Made by a program: the position numbers and the translations under genes | Notes under the pieces: model-generated | What the model was told of the DNA's origin: nothing | Databases searched by the model: none | What the model saw: only the letters and a program-made list of their open reading frames with translations | Assembly: GCA_035487355.1 (NCBI GenBank) | Contig: DATHMF010000093.1 | Coordinates: forward strand, 1-64,000 | From: Terriglobales bacterium | GTDB taxonomy: Bacteria; Acidobacteriota; Terriglobia; Terriglobales; Acidobacteriaceae | Reading direction: 5' to 3' | Length of the DNA stretch: 64,000 bases | Shown here: positions 32,493 through 42,009 of the stretch, piece by piece | How positions within the stretch are numbered: position 1 is the first letter of the stretch | Layout of the letters: each line of letters opens with the position of its first letter

Positions 32493-34640
32493 TTACTGAA
32501 AGCTTTCCAGTTTCTCCGCGCCCCGATTGATGGCAGCGGCCAGTGCAGCAAGCTGCTGCTGGGTGCGGAGGTTATCGCCGGCATCAATGGCTTCATTCAC
32601 GCCTGGAATCACCACCGCAGCGTAGCCGGTATATTCGCCCGGCGCATAGACCGCATGATGGAACCATGGACGATTAGGAAGGCCTTCAGGAATGAGTAAT
32701 CCCCGCTCCGCCTCCAGCAGGACGCGGTTTAACCTGGTTGCATCTGTCGCAGCATCTTTCTGTTTTGCTCCGATAGCAGCACCGGCAGCAGCCAAACGTT
32801 TCGCGGCATTCAAAGCAGGGAGGAAATCAGGCCCATTCTTTCCCAGCTTTTCCGACGACTTTTTCTGCGCAGCCTCAAGGTAAGAGGTAATCTCCCTGCC
32901 ATAGTTTTCGTAATCATAGGGCAGCACGTCGGCATCGGCCATGCGCAAGGCTTGCAGGCCGAACACCCGGGCCATCTGCTGCTCATATTCAAATGTCGGA
33001 TCGCCGAATTTCTTGAACCAGGTAAAGTCGTCGAAGGCCGAGTGATACACCCCGTAATCTCCACCTGATGTGATGTCGCCGGAAGGCACACCCAGGTGTT
33101 GCAGAAAGGCGGTGAAGTCAGATCCACTGCCCAGATCGCCTACACGCACCTCGGCAGCAGCGGGCTGTCTGGGACTGCTGATCTCCTCGTGGCCAGCGTC
33201 GCGTGGGGCGCTGTCTTTTGTCCGCTTCTCCTTCCATGCGTCATACACAGTTCCCCCAGCCGGACTGGGAACAGCTTTAGTTACGTCACGCACAAACTGT
33301 TTCAAACTGGGAACAGCAGAGGCGTTGAAGTTCGGACCGGAGACACCCACATCCATGTTGAAATACACTACTGCGTTGGCCAGCTCTTTCTCATGCTGCT
33401 CGGCCCACTCGGTCGAGCCGATGAGCCCTTCTTCTTCCGCGTCCCAGCTTGCAAAGATGAGGGTGCGTTTGGGCTTCCATCCGCTCTTGAGCAACTCGCC
33501 GATGCCGTGTACCGCCTCCAGCATGGCGGCCGTGCCACTGTTGGGGTCTACCGCGCCGTAAACCCAGGCATCGCGGTGATTGCCGGCGATCACTAATTGA
33601 TCGGGCTCCTCGGTTCCCTTCACCTTGGCGGTTACGTCCCAGATGGTGCGGTATTGATAATCCTGCTTCAGATGGATCTTCACGCGCACCGGTCCCGGAC
33701 CGATGTGATAGGCAAACGGAAGAGCGCCTTGCCAGGGACGCGGCGAAAGCGGGCCGCGGAGGTTTTCCATGATGGGGCGTGCATCCTGATAGGAGAGCGG
33801 CGTCGCGGGAATGTGCGGAAGATTGACTGCCTTCTCGGGGGGCACTCTCTGGTTGTCGGGCAATGATGGTACTGACGCTACTCCGGGGGTCGTGGGGTCT
33901 CCGGGATACTTGAACATGTACATGATGGAGCCACGCTGCACCGCGCTATCAGGACGCCACGGTCCATCGGGATACTTGTCACCCTTGAAATAGCCATCAT
34001 CGATGGGATCGGAGTAAATAATCATGCCGGCGGCGCCGTGCTGTTCGGCGATGTACTCTTTGACTCCCCGGTAGTTTTCGCCGTAACGCACAATGACGAT
34101 CTTGCCGCGCACGTTGATCTTCATGTCTTCCAGCTTCTTGAAGTCTTCCGGACGGCCGTAGTTAGCAAACACAACTTCAGCCTCAACATCGCCCGAGGGT
34201 GAGTATTCGTTGAAGCCCGGCGTTACCCGCGGATCATCCTGGAAGGGGTCACCATTGACGTGCTCCGGCCTGGGAGCGTGGTAATCGGGCATCGGCGGAT
34301 TGACGATGCTCACACTGACCTCGACCGGCAGGTTCATCCAGACTCTGTACTCGGTAATTTCGGCATCGAGTCCGGCTTCGCGGAATTTCTGGAGCACATA
34401 CTCCGCTGTCTTTTTGTCTTCCGCAGAGCCCGCGATGTGCGGCTCGGCTGTGAGGATTCGCAGGTGCTCTTCCGCCAGCTTAGGATCGGGTACCGCGAGA
34501 AAGCGGATTTCTGCCTGCTGCTCGGCGCTGAAATTGCGAAATCCGGTTATCGTGGATACGGACGCCGGCTGTTGCGCTGAAATAACAGAAGCCAAAAAAA
34601 ACATGGTGACCGGCAAACGCCCTAAAAGAGAAAGCTTCAT
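32493..34640 (-). CDS. M28 family peptidase, glutamate carboxypeptidase II-like
   Basis: A 715-residue exported protein (signal peptide MKLSLLGRLPVTMFFLASVI to SAQ). Layout as in glutamate carboxypeptidase II: a protease-associated domain (near GKIVIVRYGENYRGVKEYI), a di-zinc peptidase domain with GNHRDAWVYGAVDPNSGTAAMLE and SWDAEEEGLIGSTEW, GSGSDFTAFLQHLGVPSGD and a late His, and a C-terminal helical dimerisation domain. It probably removes C-terminal acidic residues or works as an aminopeptidase in the periplasm. The ATG at 34640 opens onto the signal peptide and was preferred to 34703. Confidence 0.92.
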   Translation of the reverse strand: MKLSLLGRLPVTMFFLASVISAQQPASVSTITGFRNFSAEQQAEIRFLAVPDPKLAEEHLRILTAEPHIAGSAEDKKTAEYVLQKFREAGLDAEITEYRVWMNLPVEVSVSIVNPPMPDYHAPRPEHVNGDPFQDDPRVTPGFNEYSPSGDVEAEVVFANYGRPEDFKKLEDMKINVRGKIVIVRYGENYRGVKEYIAEQHGAAGMIIYSDPIDDGYFKGDKYPDGPWRPDSAVQRGSIMYMFKYPGDPTTPGVASVPSLPDNQRVPPEKAVNLPHIPATPLSYQDARPIMENLRGPLSPRPWQGALPFAYHIGPGPVRVKIHLKQDYQYRTIWDVTAKVKGTEEPDQLVIAGNHRDAWVYGAVDPNSGTAAMLEAVHGIGELLKSGWKPKRTLIFASWDAEEEGLIGSTEWAEQHEKELANAVVYFNMDVGVSGPNFNASAVPSLKQFVRDVTKAVPSPAGGTVYDAWKEKRTKDSAPRDAGHEEISSPRQPAAAEVRVGDLGSGSDFTAFLQHLGVPSGDITSGGDYGVYHSAFDDFTWFKKFGDPTFEYEQQMARVFGLQALRMADADVLPYDYENYGREITSYLEAAQKKSSEKLGKNGPDFLPALNAAKRLAAAGAAIGAKQKDAATDATRLNRVLLEAERGLLIPEGLPNRPWFHHAVYAPGEYTGYAAVVIPGVNEAIDAGDNLRTQQQLAALAAAINRGAEKLESFQ

Positions 34641-34852
34641 GAAGTTTCCTGTTCTCGAACCTGAAACTATGAAGATTACACTAAATGCGAGGATCAAGAC
34701 CATGCGTGACCGAGGAAAGACCGGATAAAACCCGCCGTGCCATCACTTCCCACAGGTTTCTGCACCGCCCTTCCGAATGTGACAATTTGTAGTTGAGGTC
34801 AGAGGTTTCCAGGCGCGCCGTCATGTTCGTGAATGAATGATTTAGGGTTAGC

Positions 34853-35674
34853 TCAACCAGCGCAGGGGGATTTGGAAGATAACGCTTGATTCCGGTCTAT
34901 TTCCGCGGTGGGCAACGGCTTGATGAAGGACCTTCCAGAGTAGTCCAACCGTCGAAGAGGAGCATGGATGCCACGTGTTTCGAAAAATTCGTCTACCGCA
35001 TTCCGTGCTCCCTTCCAGTAACCGTAATCGTCGAATTGAATTATTCCTCCGGGAACAACTTTGTCGTACAGGTTTTCCAGACAAGCCTTTACACTTTCGT
35101 ACCAGTCTCCATCAATGTGTAGCAGGGCAATTTGTGGGATTGGGGCGGTGGGCAGGGAGTCTTGAAAGAGTCCCTTGACGAATTGCACCCGATCAGCCAC
35201 TGAAAGCTGCTGGAATAAACGCTTTACTTCTTCAAGAGTACCGACGCAATCGCCGGTATAAAGGTTTGCAATTTCGTAATCAGGATCTTTTGTAGTAGGC
35301 GCCGGCAAGCCTTCAAAAGTATCAAACAACCAGACTGTACGTTGTGCTTCCAGCCTGCGAAGAGTCATGGCCATCAGCGCCGCGCTGCCACCCTTGGCAC
35401 ATCCGCATTCGACTAAGTCTCCCGGAACCTGTTGGCGTACGACATGGCGAACCCCCAGATACAAGGCCCGTAGCCGAGCATTGCTGCACATGGTATACGG
35501 GCGCACCTGGCGATACAGGAGAGAAAACTCGAGCGGGGAGACAAGATCCCACACATTCATCGCTCCCCTTATGGCTGTGTCCATCACGAGCCTGGGGTCC
35601 CGCACTCTGTAGAGAACTTCTCTCAACGAATGACGCACTGGCCTCCGCTCCGAGGCCCGCAGACTGCGATGCAC
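34853..35674 (-). CDS. TylF/MycF-type O-methyltransferase
   Basis: A 273-residue SAM-dependent methyltransferase of the macrocin O-methyltransferase group, which methylates sugar hydroxyls. GDLVECGCAKGGSAALMA is the SAM loop, DTFEGLPAPT is typical, and HIDGDWYESVKACLENLY with QFDDYG supplies metal-binding aspartates. In this setting, beside a glycosyltransferase and DUF2142 protein, it more likely modifies a surface glycan than an antibiotic. Confidence 0.88.
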   Translation of the reverse strand: MHRSLRASERRPVRHSLREVLYRVRDPRLVMDTAIRGAMNVWDLVSPLEFSLLYRQVRPYTMCSNARLRALYLGVRHVVRQQVPGDLVECGCAKGGSAALMAMTLRRLEAQRTVWLFDTFEGLPAPTTKDPDYEIANLYTGDCVGTLEEVKRLFQQLSVADRVQFVKGLFQDSLPTAPIPQIALLHIDGDWYESVKACLENLYDKVVPGGIIQFDDYGYWKGARNAVDEFFETRGIHAPLRRLDYSGRSFIKPLPTAEIDRNQALSSKSPCAG

Positions 35675-35791
35675 TGTTTCGGCCGCTCAGGTTTCATCCG
35701 TGCCTCGGAATAAAGTAACCGGGGGGACAGGTTTTTTCTTTGCATTTCAACTCTCCGGGTTTCCGAGCGGAGCTCAACTCAGCCCATTACA

Positions 35792-36403
35792 TCAGGAAAT
35801 ATTGGAAGCGTGCAACCGGGCAATAAAATGGAGCGAAGCCCCAAAAACAAAATCGAACGGCGGCGGATAAAGATTGAGATTGCGTTCCATCCTTTCCGGA
35901 AAAAGTTCCAGCTCCTTCCACGCTTGCGCCCAACGAGATCGATTCCAGTAGTTGTAAGGCAAACTCACTCCAAAGCGGGCATTCCCCACCCAATCCATCA
36001 ACCGCAGCCGCGCTCCGGAAAATATCCCTTCGCGCTCATGGTCCTTGATCACGATAACCTTGCGAGATACCCTGCGCGCCTCGCGCAGCAACACCATGGG
36101 ATCTTCGGTGTGGTGCAAAACGTCAGCGAACAGAACCGTCTCGAACGCGCCGTCGGGATAAGGAAGGGTGTATCCATCGAACGATCGTACGGGAATGCAG
36201 GTTTGTTGCCGGACCAGCACATCCACCCCTTCCAATACGAGATCGGGGCGCAAGGCGAGCAAGCACCCGGCAACCAGTCCGCTGCCACAACCTACATCCA
36301 GCACAGTCGCGTTGCGGGGAATAAGCTCAGCAAACCACTTGCTAAGAATACGAACGCGGCGTCCAATCACCAGGCGTTGGTGCATCGAACCTACAATATT
36401 CAT
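35792..36403 (-). CDS. Class I SAM-dependent methyltransferase
   Basis: A 203-residue methyltransferase: VLDVGCGSGLVAGCLL is motif I, DGAFETVLFADVLHHTEDP motif III, and VSRKVIVIKDHEREG follows. Its start overlaps the stop of the upstream GT2 gene by four bases (36400-36403), so they form a translational unit. The acceptor, lipid or glycan, is unknown. Confidence 0.87.
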   Translation of the reverse strand: MNIVGSMHQRLVIGRRVRILSKWFAELIPRNATVLDVGCGSGLVAGCLLALRPDLVLEGVDVLVRQQTCIPVRSFDGYTLPYPDGAFETVLFADVLHHTEDPMVLLREARRVSRKVIVIKDHEREGIFSGARLRLMDWVGNARFGVSLPYNYWNRSRWAQAWKELELFPERMERNLNLYPPPFDFVFGASLHFIARLHASNIS

Positions 36404-37620
36404 TCGCGTTTCATACCCAGCACACTCAGAAAAAAACTGGAAAGGATTATTTCAAAACCAAGGGTAAGCGCAACTACGGAAGGACTCACCAGGCGCAACA
36501 TTTGAAATGGGTTCAACGGGCCGAATTGCCGGGCGCTCCAATCCGACACCGCCAAGACTGAGCCCCCAAATCCCACCAACATCAGGAGAACGCCCACAAG
36601 CAAACCTGTTTCCAGCTTAATGTAACGGAACGCCTTCATGAGCCGCGGATCTTCCGGCAAAAGCCCTTCTGAAATTGCGAATACTTTAGTGAAGGTTGCA
36701 AATGCAATCGCCTGAAAGCCCAGCAAAATGCTCATCAATGCATAGAGCAGCGTGTGTATGTCGAATACAACTTGCCCCACACGCTGCGGCCCCGGCAAGA
36801 GCCAAAAGGTGCCTGCCGCGCCGAAAAGAATTAACAATATTCCCGGATACAAAAACAGCCAGCGCGGACTGTAAAGCAAAAGGAAGCGCAGCGTGCGCCA
36901 CCCGTCATGCCAGGTGCGCAGATGGGGAGGCCGGTTGCGACCGTCGGGAGAGAGAGTGGTAGGAACCTCAGCGATCTTCATCTTCAGAAGAGTGGCCTTC
37001 ACGACCATTTCGCAGGCGAACTCCATTCCGGTGGTACGCAGGCCCATTTGCTCGTAGGCAGACTTACGAAAGCCACGCATACCGCAATAAAAATCACCGC
37101 ACGGTGAATGAAAGAACAACCGGCCGATTGCAGTGATTGCCGGATTTCCCAGGTAACGGTGTGAAAGCGGCATCGCGTTCCGCTTTATGCCTCCCCGAAA
37201 CCGGTTGCCCATCACCAGATCAGGGCCGGTGCGCAGTTTTTCGACAAACATCGGGGTGTGCCCGAAATCATAGCTGTCATCGGAGTCCGCCATAACGATG
37301 AACCGACCGCGAGCAGCGGCGATGCCTCTTCGCAGCGCGTTGCCATACCCTTTGGCCTCAACATGAATTACCCGCGCCCCAGCTTGTTTTGCAATCTCCT
37401 GGGAACCGTCGCTTGATCCGTTATCCGCAACAATAATTTCGCCTGCAATATTCGCCTGCCGCAGGGCATCGGCAGCTTTTTTGATACAAATCGCCAGGGT
37501 CTCGGCTTCATTGAGGCAAGGCATCACGACAGAAACTTCCAATTCGTCTTCTGTCGCGCCGGTTTGCACCTCTGCGGCGGTCCGCTTTTCATTTTTTTCA
37601 AGAGTTTGCACGAAGTTCAT
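36400..37620 (-). CDS. Family 2 glycosyltransferase, dolichyl-phosphate-mannose-synthase-like, membrane anchored
   Basis: A 406-residue GT-A enzyme. VSVVMPCLNEAETLAICIKK opens the domain, VADNGSSDGS and MADSDDSYDF carry the nucleotide-sugar Asp residues. Residues about 245-400 contain four membrane helices. This design fits transfer of a sugar to a polyprenyl phosphate, giving the donor for membrane-embedded glycosyltransferases such as the neighbouring DUF2142 protein may be. Confidence 0.9.
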   Translation of the reverse strand: MNFVQTLEKNEKRTAAEVQTGATEDELEVSVVMPCLNEAETLAICIKKAADALRQANIAGEIIVADNGSSDGSQEIAKQAGARVIHVEAKGYGNALRRGIAAARGRFIVMADSDDSYDFGHTPMFVEKLRTGPDLVMGNRFRGGIKRNAMPLSHRYLGNPAITAIGRLFFHSPCGDFYCGMRGFRKSAYEQMGLRTTGMEFACEMVVKATLLKMKIAEVPTTLSPDGRNRPPHLRTWHDGWRTLRFLLLYSPRWLFLYPGILLILFGAAGTFWLLPGPQRVGQVVFDIHTLLYALMSILLGFQAIAFATFTKVFAISEGLLPEDPRLMKAFRYIKLETGLLVGVLLMLVGFGGSVLAVSDWSARQFGPLNPFQMLRLVSPSVVALTLGFEIILSSFFLSVLGMKRE

Positions 37621-37839
37621 TTTGCGTAATTTAGCATTGTAACAAGGTCTTCAGCGCGTCCTGTTCACTCTTGTTGCTTTGTGCAAAATCGGCAAGTATT
37701 GCAACAAAGACATAGTTCCAGCCGCTCCAGCAGCATTCCGAAGCGTCATTGCCATGGTATATAATTTCTGCACTTTGTCGCTGAAGGACACTCAAAACTC
37801 GCCCATTGGCCGGGAAGCGGCGCCTCGCGATTTGCGTTC

Positions 37840-39522
37840 ATGAAGAATTCCCGCCGCATTCTTCTTTTCATTTGGATTGTTTTTGTTCTTCGCGGAGTAT
37901 TCTATAGCGCCGTGTTCCCGATATGGGAAGGATACGACGAACCATTTCATTTCGCCTACCTGCAGCAGCTCATCCATCACGGCGAAATTCCCGGCATGTC
38001 TACTCCCATGTCGCGGGAACTGTTGCAATCTCTACACGTGCTGCCGCTGCCCTGGGTCCTTTCGCAGGAAGACCTGCCGCAACCGGCCTTTTCGCACGAA
38101 GCCTATTGGAAATTGTCCGGAACCGAACGTGAGCGTCTGCAAAAACAGTTCCGGGAGATTCCCCCCTCCTGGGGCGAAGAAGACTCCACCGAAAAGAAAA
38201 TCAGTAATTATGAAACCCAGCAGATGCCTTTGTATTATCTTGTTTTCTATTTCCCGTTGAAGCTTATGCCAGGCTTTAGTCTGGCATTGCGCGTTTTGGT
38301 TTTGCGTTTCCTCAACGTTCTGCTTGCTTCCTGTATCGTCCCGCTCGGATACCTTGTGGCCACACGCGTCTTGAAGGACAAAAGTCCAGCCTTGTCCCTG
38401 ATGCTGTTGATTGTTGCCTTGCCGGAATTATTCATCGATCTGTCGCGCGTGGGAAATGAGAGCCTTGCCCTGGTGCTTTATACGGCTGCAGTCTACCTGG
38501 CGCTGAGGATTGTGGAGGGCCCGCAGAATTTCAAATATTTCCCATGGCTCGGAGTTGTTCTAAGCCTCGGGCTTCTCACCAAGGCGTACTTCCTCACTGC
38601 CGTCCCCGCCTTATTTCCGATCATCGTTTGGTGTTACCGGCAATGGCCGCGGGAGAGAAATCGGCTGCTCAAATTTTCAACTTTGACCGGCGCGGCCCTG
38701 CTGATAATAGCCGGCCCGTGGTATTGGCGGGTCCATACTCTGACCGGATCGTGGTCGGGTGTAACCGATGATGTCGCCTTGCGGTCACTCTCCCGCTGGC
38801 AAATTCTAGCCCAGGTTCCTCATGTGAATTGGGCCGGCGGGATCGTTTCCATACTGCTTTCGCATGTGTGGTTTGGCGCCTGGAGCTTCCTGAAATTCAA
38901 CAGACCCGTCTATTTATTCTTTGGTTTAATTATTCTTTTGGCGGTCCTGGGAATCTGCAGAGTTGTTCTGCTTCGTTTAAGAAAAAATTCTCCGGATTCT
39001 CAGGCAGAAGATAGGGGAGCGATAGAATCCGGCAAATTGCTGGTCCTGCTATCGTTCTATGCTTTCTTTTGGCTGGGATTGATCTACGACATATTGCTTG
39101 TCTATATCCATCTGGGTGTTTCTGCGAGCACAGGCTGGTACATGTATTCGCTGATCGTGCCGGAAGCAATTCTCCTGTATCTGGGATTATCTGCAGTTGT
39201 CACCAAAAAAAATCGCTCCTGGATTCTTCCGACTTTGACCAGCCTGTTTGTACTGCTCGATCTTTATGGATTGCATTTTCTGCTGGTTCCTTATTACACC
39301 GGCGTGATCTCTCACGTTGGTCAGAACCGCGTTGCCGCAGCCGGAGCCGGCCAGCTTATTCAGGTAGGCATTGCTGAATTTGCCCGGCGTTTGAGCATCA
39401 ACAAGCCTGCTTTTCTGGGCCCTGCGGAAATGATTGTCTTGTGGATTATCTTTTTGTTGGCAACGGTATTCTTAATCTTTGCAGCTTTTGGATTGCGGAA
39501 GGCCAGCACTAATCTGGAGTAA
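37840..39522 (+). CDS. DUF2142-type polytopic membrane protein, GT-C-like
   Basis: A 560-residue protein with about twelve membrane segments. The first extracytoplasmic loop has WEGYDEPFHFAYLQQLIHHGEIP, a pattern of DUF2142 and GT-C polyprenyl-sugar transferases in which the acidic pair is catalytic. A long loop (residues 60-125) follows. It probably transfers a lipid-linked sugar on the periplasmic side. It diverges from the GT2 gene by 219 bases. The ATG at 37840 lacks an evident ribosome site. Confidence 0.78.
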   Translation: MKNSRRILLFIWIVFVLRGVFYSAVFPIWEGYDEPFHFAYLQQLIHHGEIPGMSTPMSRELLQSLHVLPLPWVLSQEDLPQPAFSHEAYWKLSGTERERLQKQFREIPPSWGEEDSTEKKISNYETQQMPLYYLVFYFPLKLMPGFSLALRVLVLRFLNVLLASCIVPLGYLVATRVLKDKSPALSLMLLIVALPELFIDLSRVGNESLALVLYTAAVYLALRIVEGPQNFKYFPWLGVVLSLGLLTKAYFLTAVPALFPIIVWCYRQWPRERNRLLKFSTLTGAALLIIAGPWYWRVHTLTGSWSGVTDDVALRSLSRWQILAQVPHVNWAGGIVSILLSHVWFGAWSFLKFNRPVYLFFGLIILLAVLGICRVVLLRLRKNSPDSQAEDRGAIESGKLLVLLSFYAFFWLGLIYDILLVYIHLGVSASTGWYMYSLIVPEAILLYLGLSAVVTKKNRSWILPTLTSLFVLLDLYGLHFLLVPYYTGVISHVGQNRVAAAGAGQLIQVGIAEFARRLSINKPAFLGPAEMIVLWIIFLLATVFLIFAAFGLRKASTNLE

Positions 39523-39556
39523 GTCCAGGCAAAATCTCAACGGGAGCTGTGGGCGT

Positions 39557-39889
39557 TTACGTTTCCAAACTTCCCTGCTCAATCACCACATTCTCGCGCA
39601 CAATCAGACGGTGCGATGCCATCTCGCGCAGCTTGGGTAAAACCCGTTGCACATGCTCTTCGCTATCTACAAAGACAATGACCACAGGCAGCTTGCCTCC
39701 GGCATCCACCAGGCTTGAGGTCTTCACCCGGCTGCGTCCGGTGAACCCGGCCACGGCATGAAACACCGTAGCGCCGGCCACGTTTTCTTCGCGCAAATAT
39801 TTCAGGATTTCCAGATGCAACGGCCGGTGCTGCCACTGATCGGCTTCGTTGAGATAGATGGTGATCTGCACGGCCATACCGATGCCCAT
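39557..39889 (-). CDS. DUF190 protein, PII-like, partner of crcB
   Basis: A 110-residue protein of the DUF190 family, which has a GlnB/PII-like fold. VQITIYLNEADQWQHRPLHLEIL, AGATVFHAVAGFTG and LPVVIVFVDSEEHV are typical. It follows crcB by 28 bases on the same strand, a common pairing, and so shares the fluoride riboswitch. It may regulate or assist the fluoride channel. ATG at 39889 is taken; 39877 is possible. Confidence 0.87.
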   Translation of the reverse strand: MGIGMAVQITIYLNEADQWQHRPLHLEILKYLREENVAGATVFHAVAGFTGRSRVKTSSLVDAGGKLPVVIVFVDSEEHVQRVLPKLREMASHRLIVRENVVIEQGSLET

Positions 39890-39917
39890 TGTATTGCGCC
39901 ATTCTATAACTACCGCG

Positions 39918-40292
39918 CTATAGCCATCGCGCCAGGGCCGCTCCGCCGATGACGGCCGCCAGACACAAAATGTTGTTGGCCAGGATGTTGGCCGCCATCA
40001 AGTGCCACTGGCCCTGCTCCATGTAGGCGAAGGTCTCAAAGGCATAGCTGGAAAAGGTGGTAAACGATCCACAAAAGCCGATGGCAATGAAAAGACGCCA
40101 GCGCGGATCAGCCAGCACGCGCTCCGTGGTCCAGATCAGGAAGAAGCCAAGGACCAGGCTGCCGGAAACATTGATGATGAGCGTGCCGTACGGAAAAGTG
40201 GGTGAAAGGACCTTGGCCACATAACGGGAGAGAAAGTAGCGGAACCCAGCCCCTAGAATTGCGCCCAGAGAAACCCAAAGGTATGCCTGCAC
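39918..40292 (-). CDS. crcB: Fluoride exporter CrcB/FluC
   Basis: A 124-residue inner-membrane dual-topology fluoride channel with four helices. GAILGAGFRYFLSRY, TLIINVSGSLVLGFF and GFCGSFTTFSSYAFE (with the Phe box and central Na+ site residues) are diagnostic. The start is GTG at 40292 with GGAG eight bases before it. A fluoride riboswitch lies 24 bases upstream. Confidence 0.96.
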   Translation of the reverse strand: MQAYLWVSLGAILGAGFRYFLSRYVAKVLSPTFPYGTLIINVSGSLVLGFFLIWTTERVLADPRWRLFIAIGFCGSFTTFSSYAFETFAYMEQGQWHLMAANILANNILCLAAVIGGAALARWL

Positions 40293-40315
40293 GATGAAGT
40301 CTCCGTCAAAAAATT

Positions 40316-40370
40316 GTAGGAGTCATCAGCCCGCTGCATCCATGGGCGGTTATGGCGAACCCCATCGCCA
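40316..40370 (-). ncRNA. Fluoride riboswitch (crcB motif)
   Basis: On the minus strand the leader begins GGCGATGGGGTTCGCC, continues ATAACCGCCC, and ends GGGCTGATGACTCCTAC. This is the conserved order of the crcB RNA: stem P1 closed by GGCGAUG and the AACnGCC pseudoknot strand, then GGGCUGAUG and CUCCUAC. It ends 24 bases before the crcB GTG, so control is likely at translation (the GGAG ribosome site lies just after) or by a short terminator. A TATAAT at 40376-40381 places transcription start almost exactly at its first G. Confidence 0.93.
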
Positions 40371-40375
40371 AAAGA

Positions 40376-40381
40376 ATTATA
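40376..40381 (-). promoter_or_regulatory. -10 element of the fluoride riboswitch/crcB operon
   Basis: TATAAT on the minus strand, seven bases before the GGCGATG of the riboswitch. No convincing -35 at 16-18 bases. Confidence 0.65.
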
Positions 40382-40465
40382 GCAACAGGAATAGCTTCAA
40401 GCTCTCAGCTCCAAGCTGCAGCCGCACCTCTGAGAGTCTCAGGGCTTTAGCTAGTTTTAGTTATG

Positions 40466-40837
40466 CTAATCAACTTGTTTGAATTGTTCCCTTCGGCGAG
40501 CCGTAAGGGTGATCATAGCGATCCCGTAACCGCTAGGCTTGTTCGTCAAGAGCTCCAGTGTCTCGTCAATCCGGCCAGAAACGGTCCACTGATAACCAAT
40601 TCGCTGGCACGCGGTAAGCAATTCATACACGACAGTTGACCATTCAGCCTTGACGGGAGTAAGTTGCCAACGAAATGTCCCGACCCAGCCACCGGTCTTC
40701 TCGTAGGGCGCCCACTCCGAGTCAGTGGGAGCGAACCCTGCGGCTTCAAGTCTTTGGGCGGCAAACCGTTCAGCCACTGTCCGGTCTTTCGCCGCTACAA
40801 AGTATCTAATTGAACAGTCGATCACTTCGGTCTTCAT
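40466..40837 (-). CDS. Hypothetical protein, 123 aa
   Basis: A soluble protein with no recognised domain. Strands and helices alternate (SIRYFVAAKDRTVAERFAAQ, GTFRWQLTPVKAEWSTVVYELL), suggesting a small alpha/beta fold. The ATG at 40837 (MKTEVIDC) is preferred to the TTG at 40843. It lies 15 bases after the VWFA-type gene on the same strand and may share its transcript. Confidence 0.6.
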   Translation of the reverse strand: MKTEVIDCSIRYFVAAKDRTVAERFAAQRLEAAGFAPTDSEWAPYEKTGGWVGTFRWQLTPVKAEWSTVVYELLTACQRIGYQWTVSGRIDETLELLTNKPSGYGIAMITLTARRREQFKQVD

Positions 40838-40851
40838 GCTCAACGCTTTCT

Positions 40852-41889
40852 TTATGAATGCGGAATCGCATAATAACCCTTCCGGGCCTGCACCTTGTAG
40901 CCATCCTTGCTGCGGATCTCAATCTTGCGGAAGGTGCCATCTTTTTTGCTGTTGGTGGGTGTATAGCCAACTCCGTATTGGGTGCGCAGCTCAGCAACGA
41001 TCTGGTCGAAGGCGGTTTTCAGGTTTTCAACCCTGTCAATTTCGAAGACCCGGCCACCTGTATCTTCCGTCAGTTTTTTCATGTAACCCTCGCCTCGGAG
41101 CCCATAGATGCCTCTGGAAAACAAAAGAACATAACAGATGGCATCCGCCTTCTGGGCGCTCTCCACGGCTTCCTCCAGGCGCACTTTGCTGCCTTCATCC
41201 ACCCCATCAGTCATGATAATCATGGCCTTGCGCCCGACCTCGCCCGTGAGCTTTTCCGTGGCCGCCAGGTAAATGCCGTCATAGAGGGCCGTGCCGCGCG
41301 CAGAGTTGGAACCGGGAAACGGCCCCCGTGTAATTGATGGACCCGAAGCAGGCTCAACCACCTTGACCGTTTCCATAGCATGCCTGAGTTCGCGAGCCGA
41401 CGAGGTAAAGTCGTGCTCCAGGTTCACGTCAATATCAAAAGTCATGAAAAAAGCCAGGTCCTTCGGGGTCAGGACATCATTCAGGAAGGCGCCGCCTACC
41501 TCTTTTTCAGCGGGGATGACCTGCATCATGCTGCCGCTGGTGTCCATCAGGATGCCCAAGGTAAGCGGCTGATCGGTCTCGGTGCTGAAATACTTGATGT
41601 TCTGCTTCACGCCGTCTTCGGTAAGCTCAAAGTCCTCTTTTTTGAGGTTGGGAATCAGGGCGCCGTGTTTATCCTTTACATTGCAGTAAACACTGACCAC
41701 GTCCACGTTGACTTTTAAGGTGCCCATGGACGGCTCTTCCGGCGTTTGTGCCTGGGATTGCGCCGGCGGGTTTTGGGCCGTACTGCCCTGGGTAGATTGC
41801 TGGGCCACGCAGACCAGTGGGCCAATGAGCAGGAGACACCAAAGATGCAACACCATTGTGCAAGAGCGTGCGATGCGTACCAATACCAT
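40852..41889 (-). CDS. VWFA-related acidobacterial-type protein, intact MIDAS
   Basis: A 345-residue exported protein (signal peptide to about VCVAQ). A beta domain with VDVVSVYCNVKDKHGALIPNLKKEDFELTEDG precedes a von Willebrand A domain with the full metal site DTSGSM (116-121), ARGTALYDGIYLA and MIIMTDGVDEGS. This architecture is the acidobacterial VWFA-related family. Probably binds partners in the periplasm through a metal ion; role unknown. Confidence 0.9.
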   Translation of the reverse strand: MVLVRIARSCTMVLHLWCLLLIGPLVCVAQQSTQGSTAQNPPAQSQAQTPEEPSMGTLKVNVDVVSVYCNVKDKHGALIPNLKKEDFELTEDGVKQNIKYFSTETDQPLTLGILMDTSGSMMQVIPAEKEVGGAFLNDVLTPKDLAFFMTFDIDVNLEHDFTSSARELRHAMETVKVVEPASGPSITRGPFPGSNSARGTALYDGIYLAATEKLTGEVGRKAMIIMTDGVDEGSKVRLEEAVESAQKADAICYVLLFSRGIYGLRGEGYMKKLTEDTGGRVFEIDRVENLKTAFDQIVAELRTQYGVGYTPTNSKKDGTFRKIEIRSKDGYKVQARKGYYAIPHS

Positions 41890-42009
41890 AAGGGGCCTTT
41901 TCTGATAATTTAACAGTATCCTAAGGTTAATAGAGATAATCTAATTAGATGCAGCCATTCAGCCTGGGTTTAGGAAAAGCTGAGATTTTGGGCCCAAGGG
42001 ACACCGCAT

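Noticed and set aside
36400-36403. Frameshift between GT2 and methyltransferase
   Set aside because: A four-base ATGA-type overlap of two complete domains, not a split gene.
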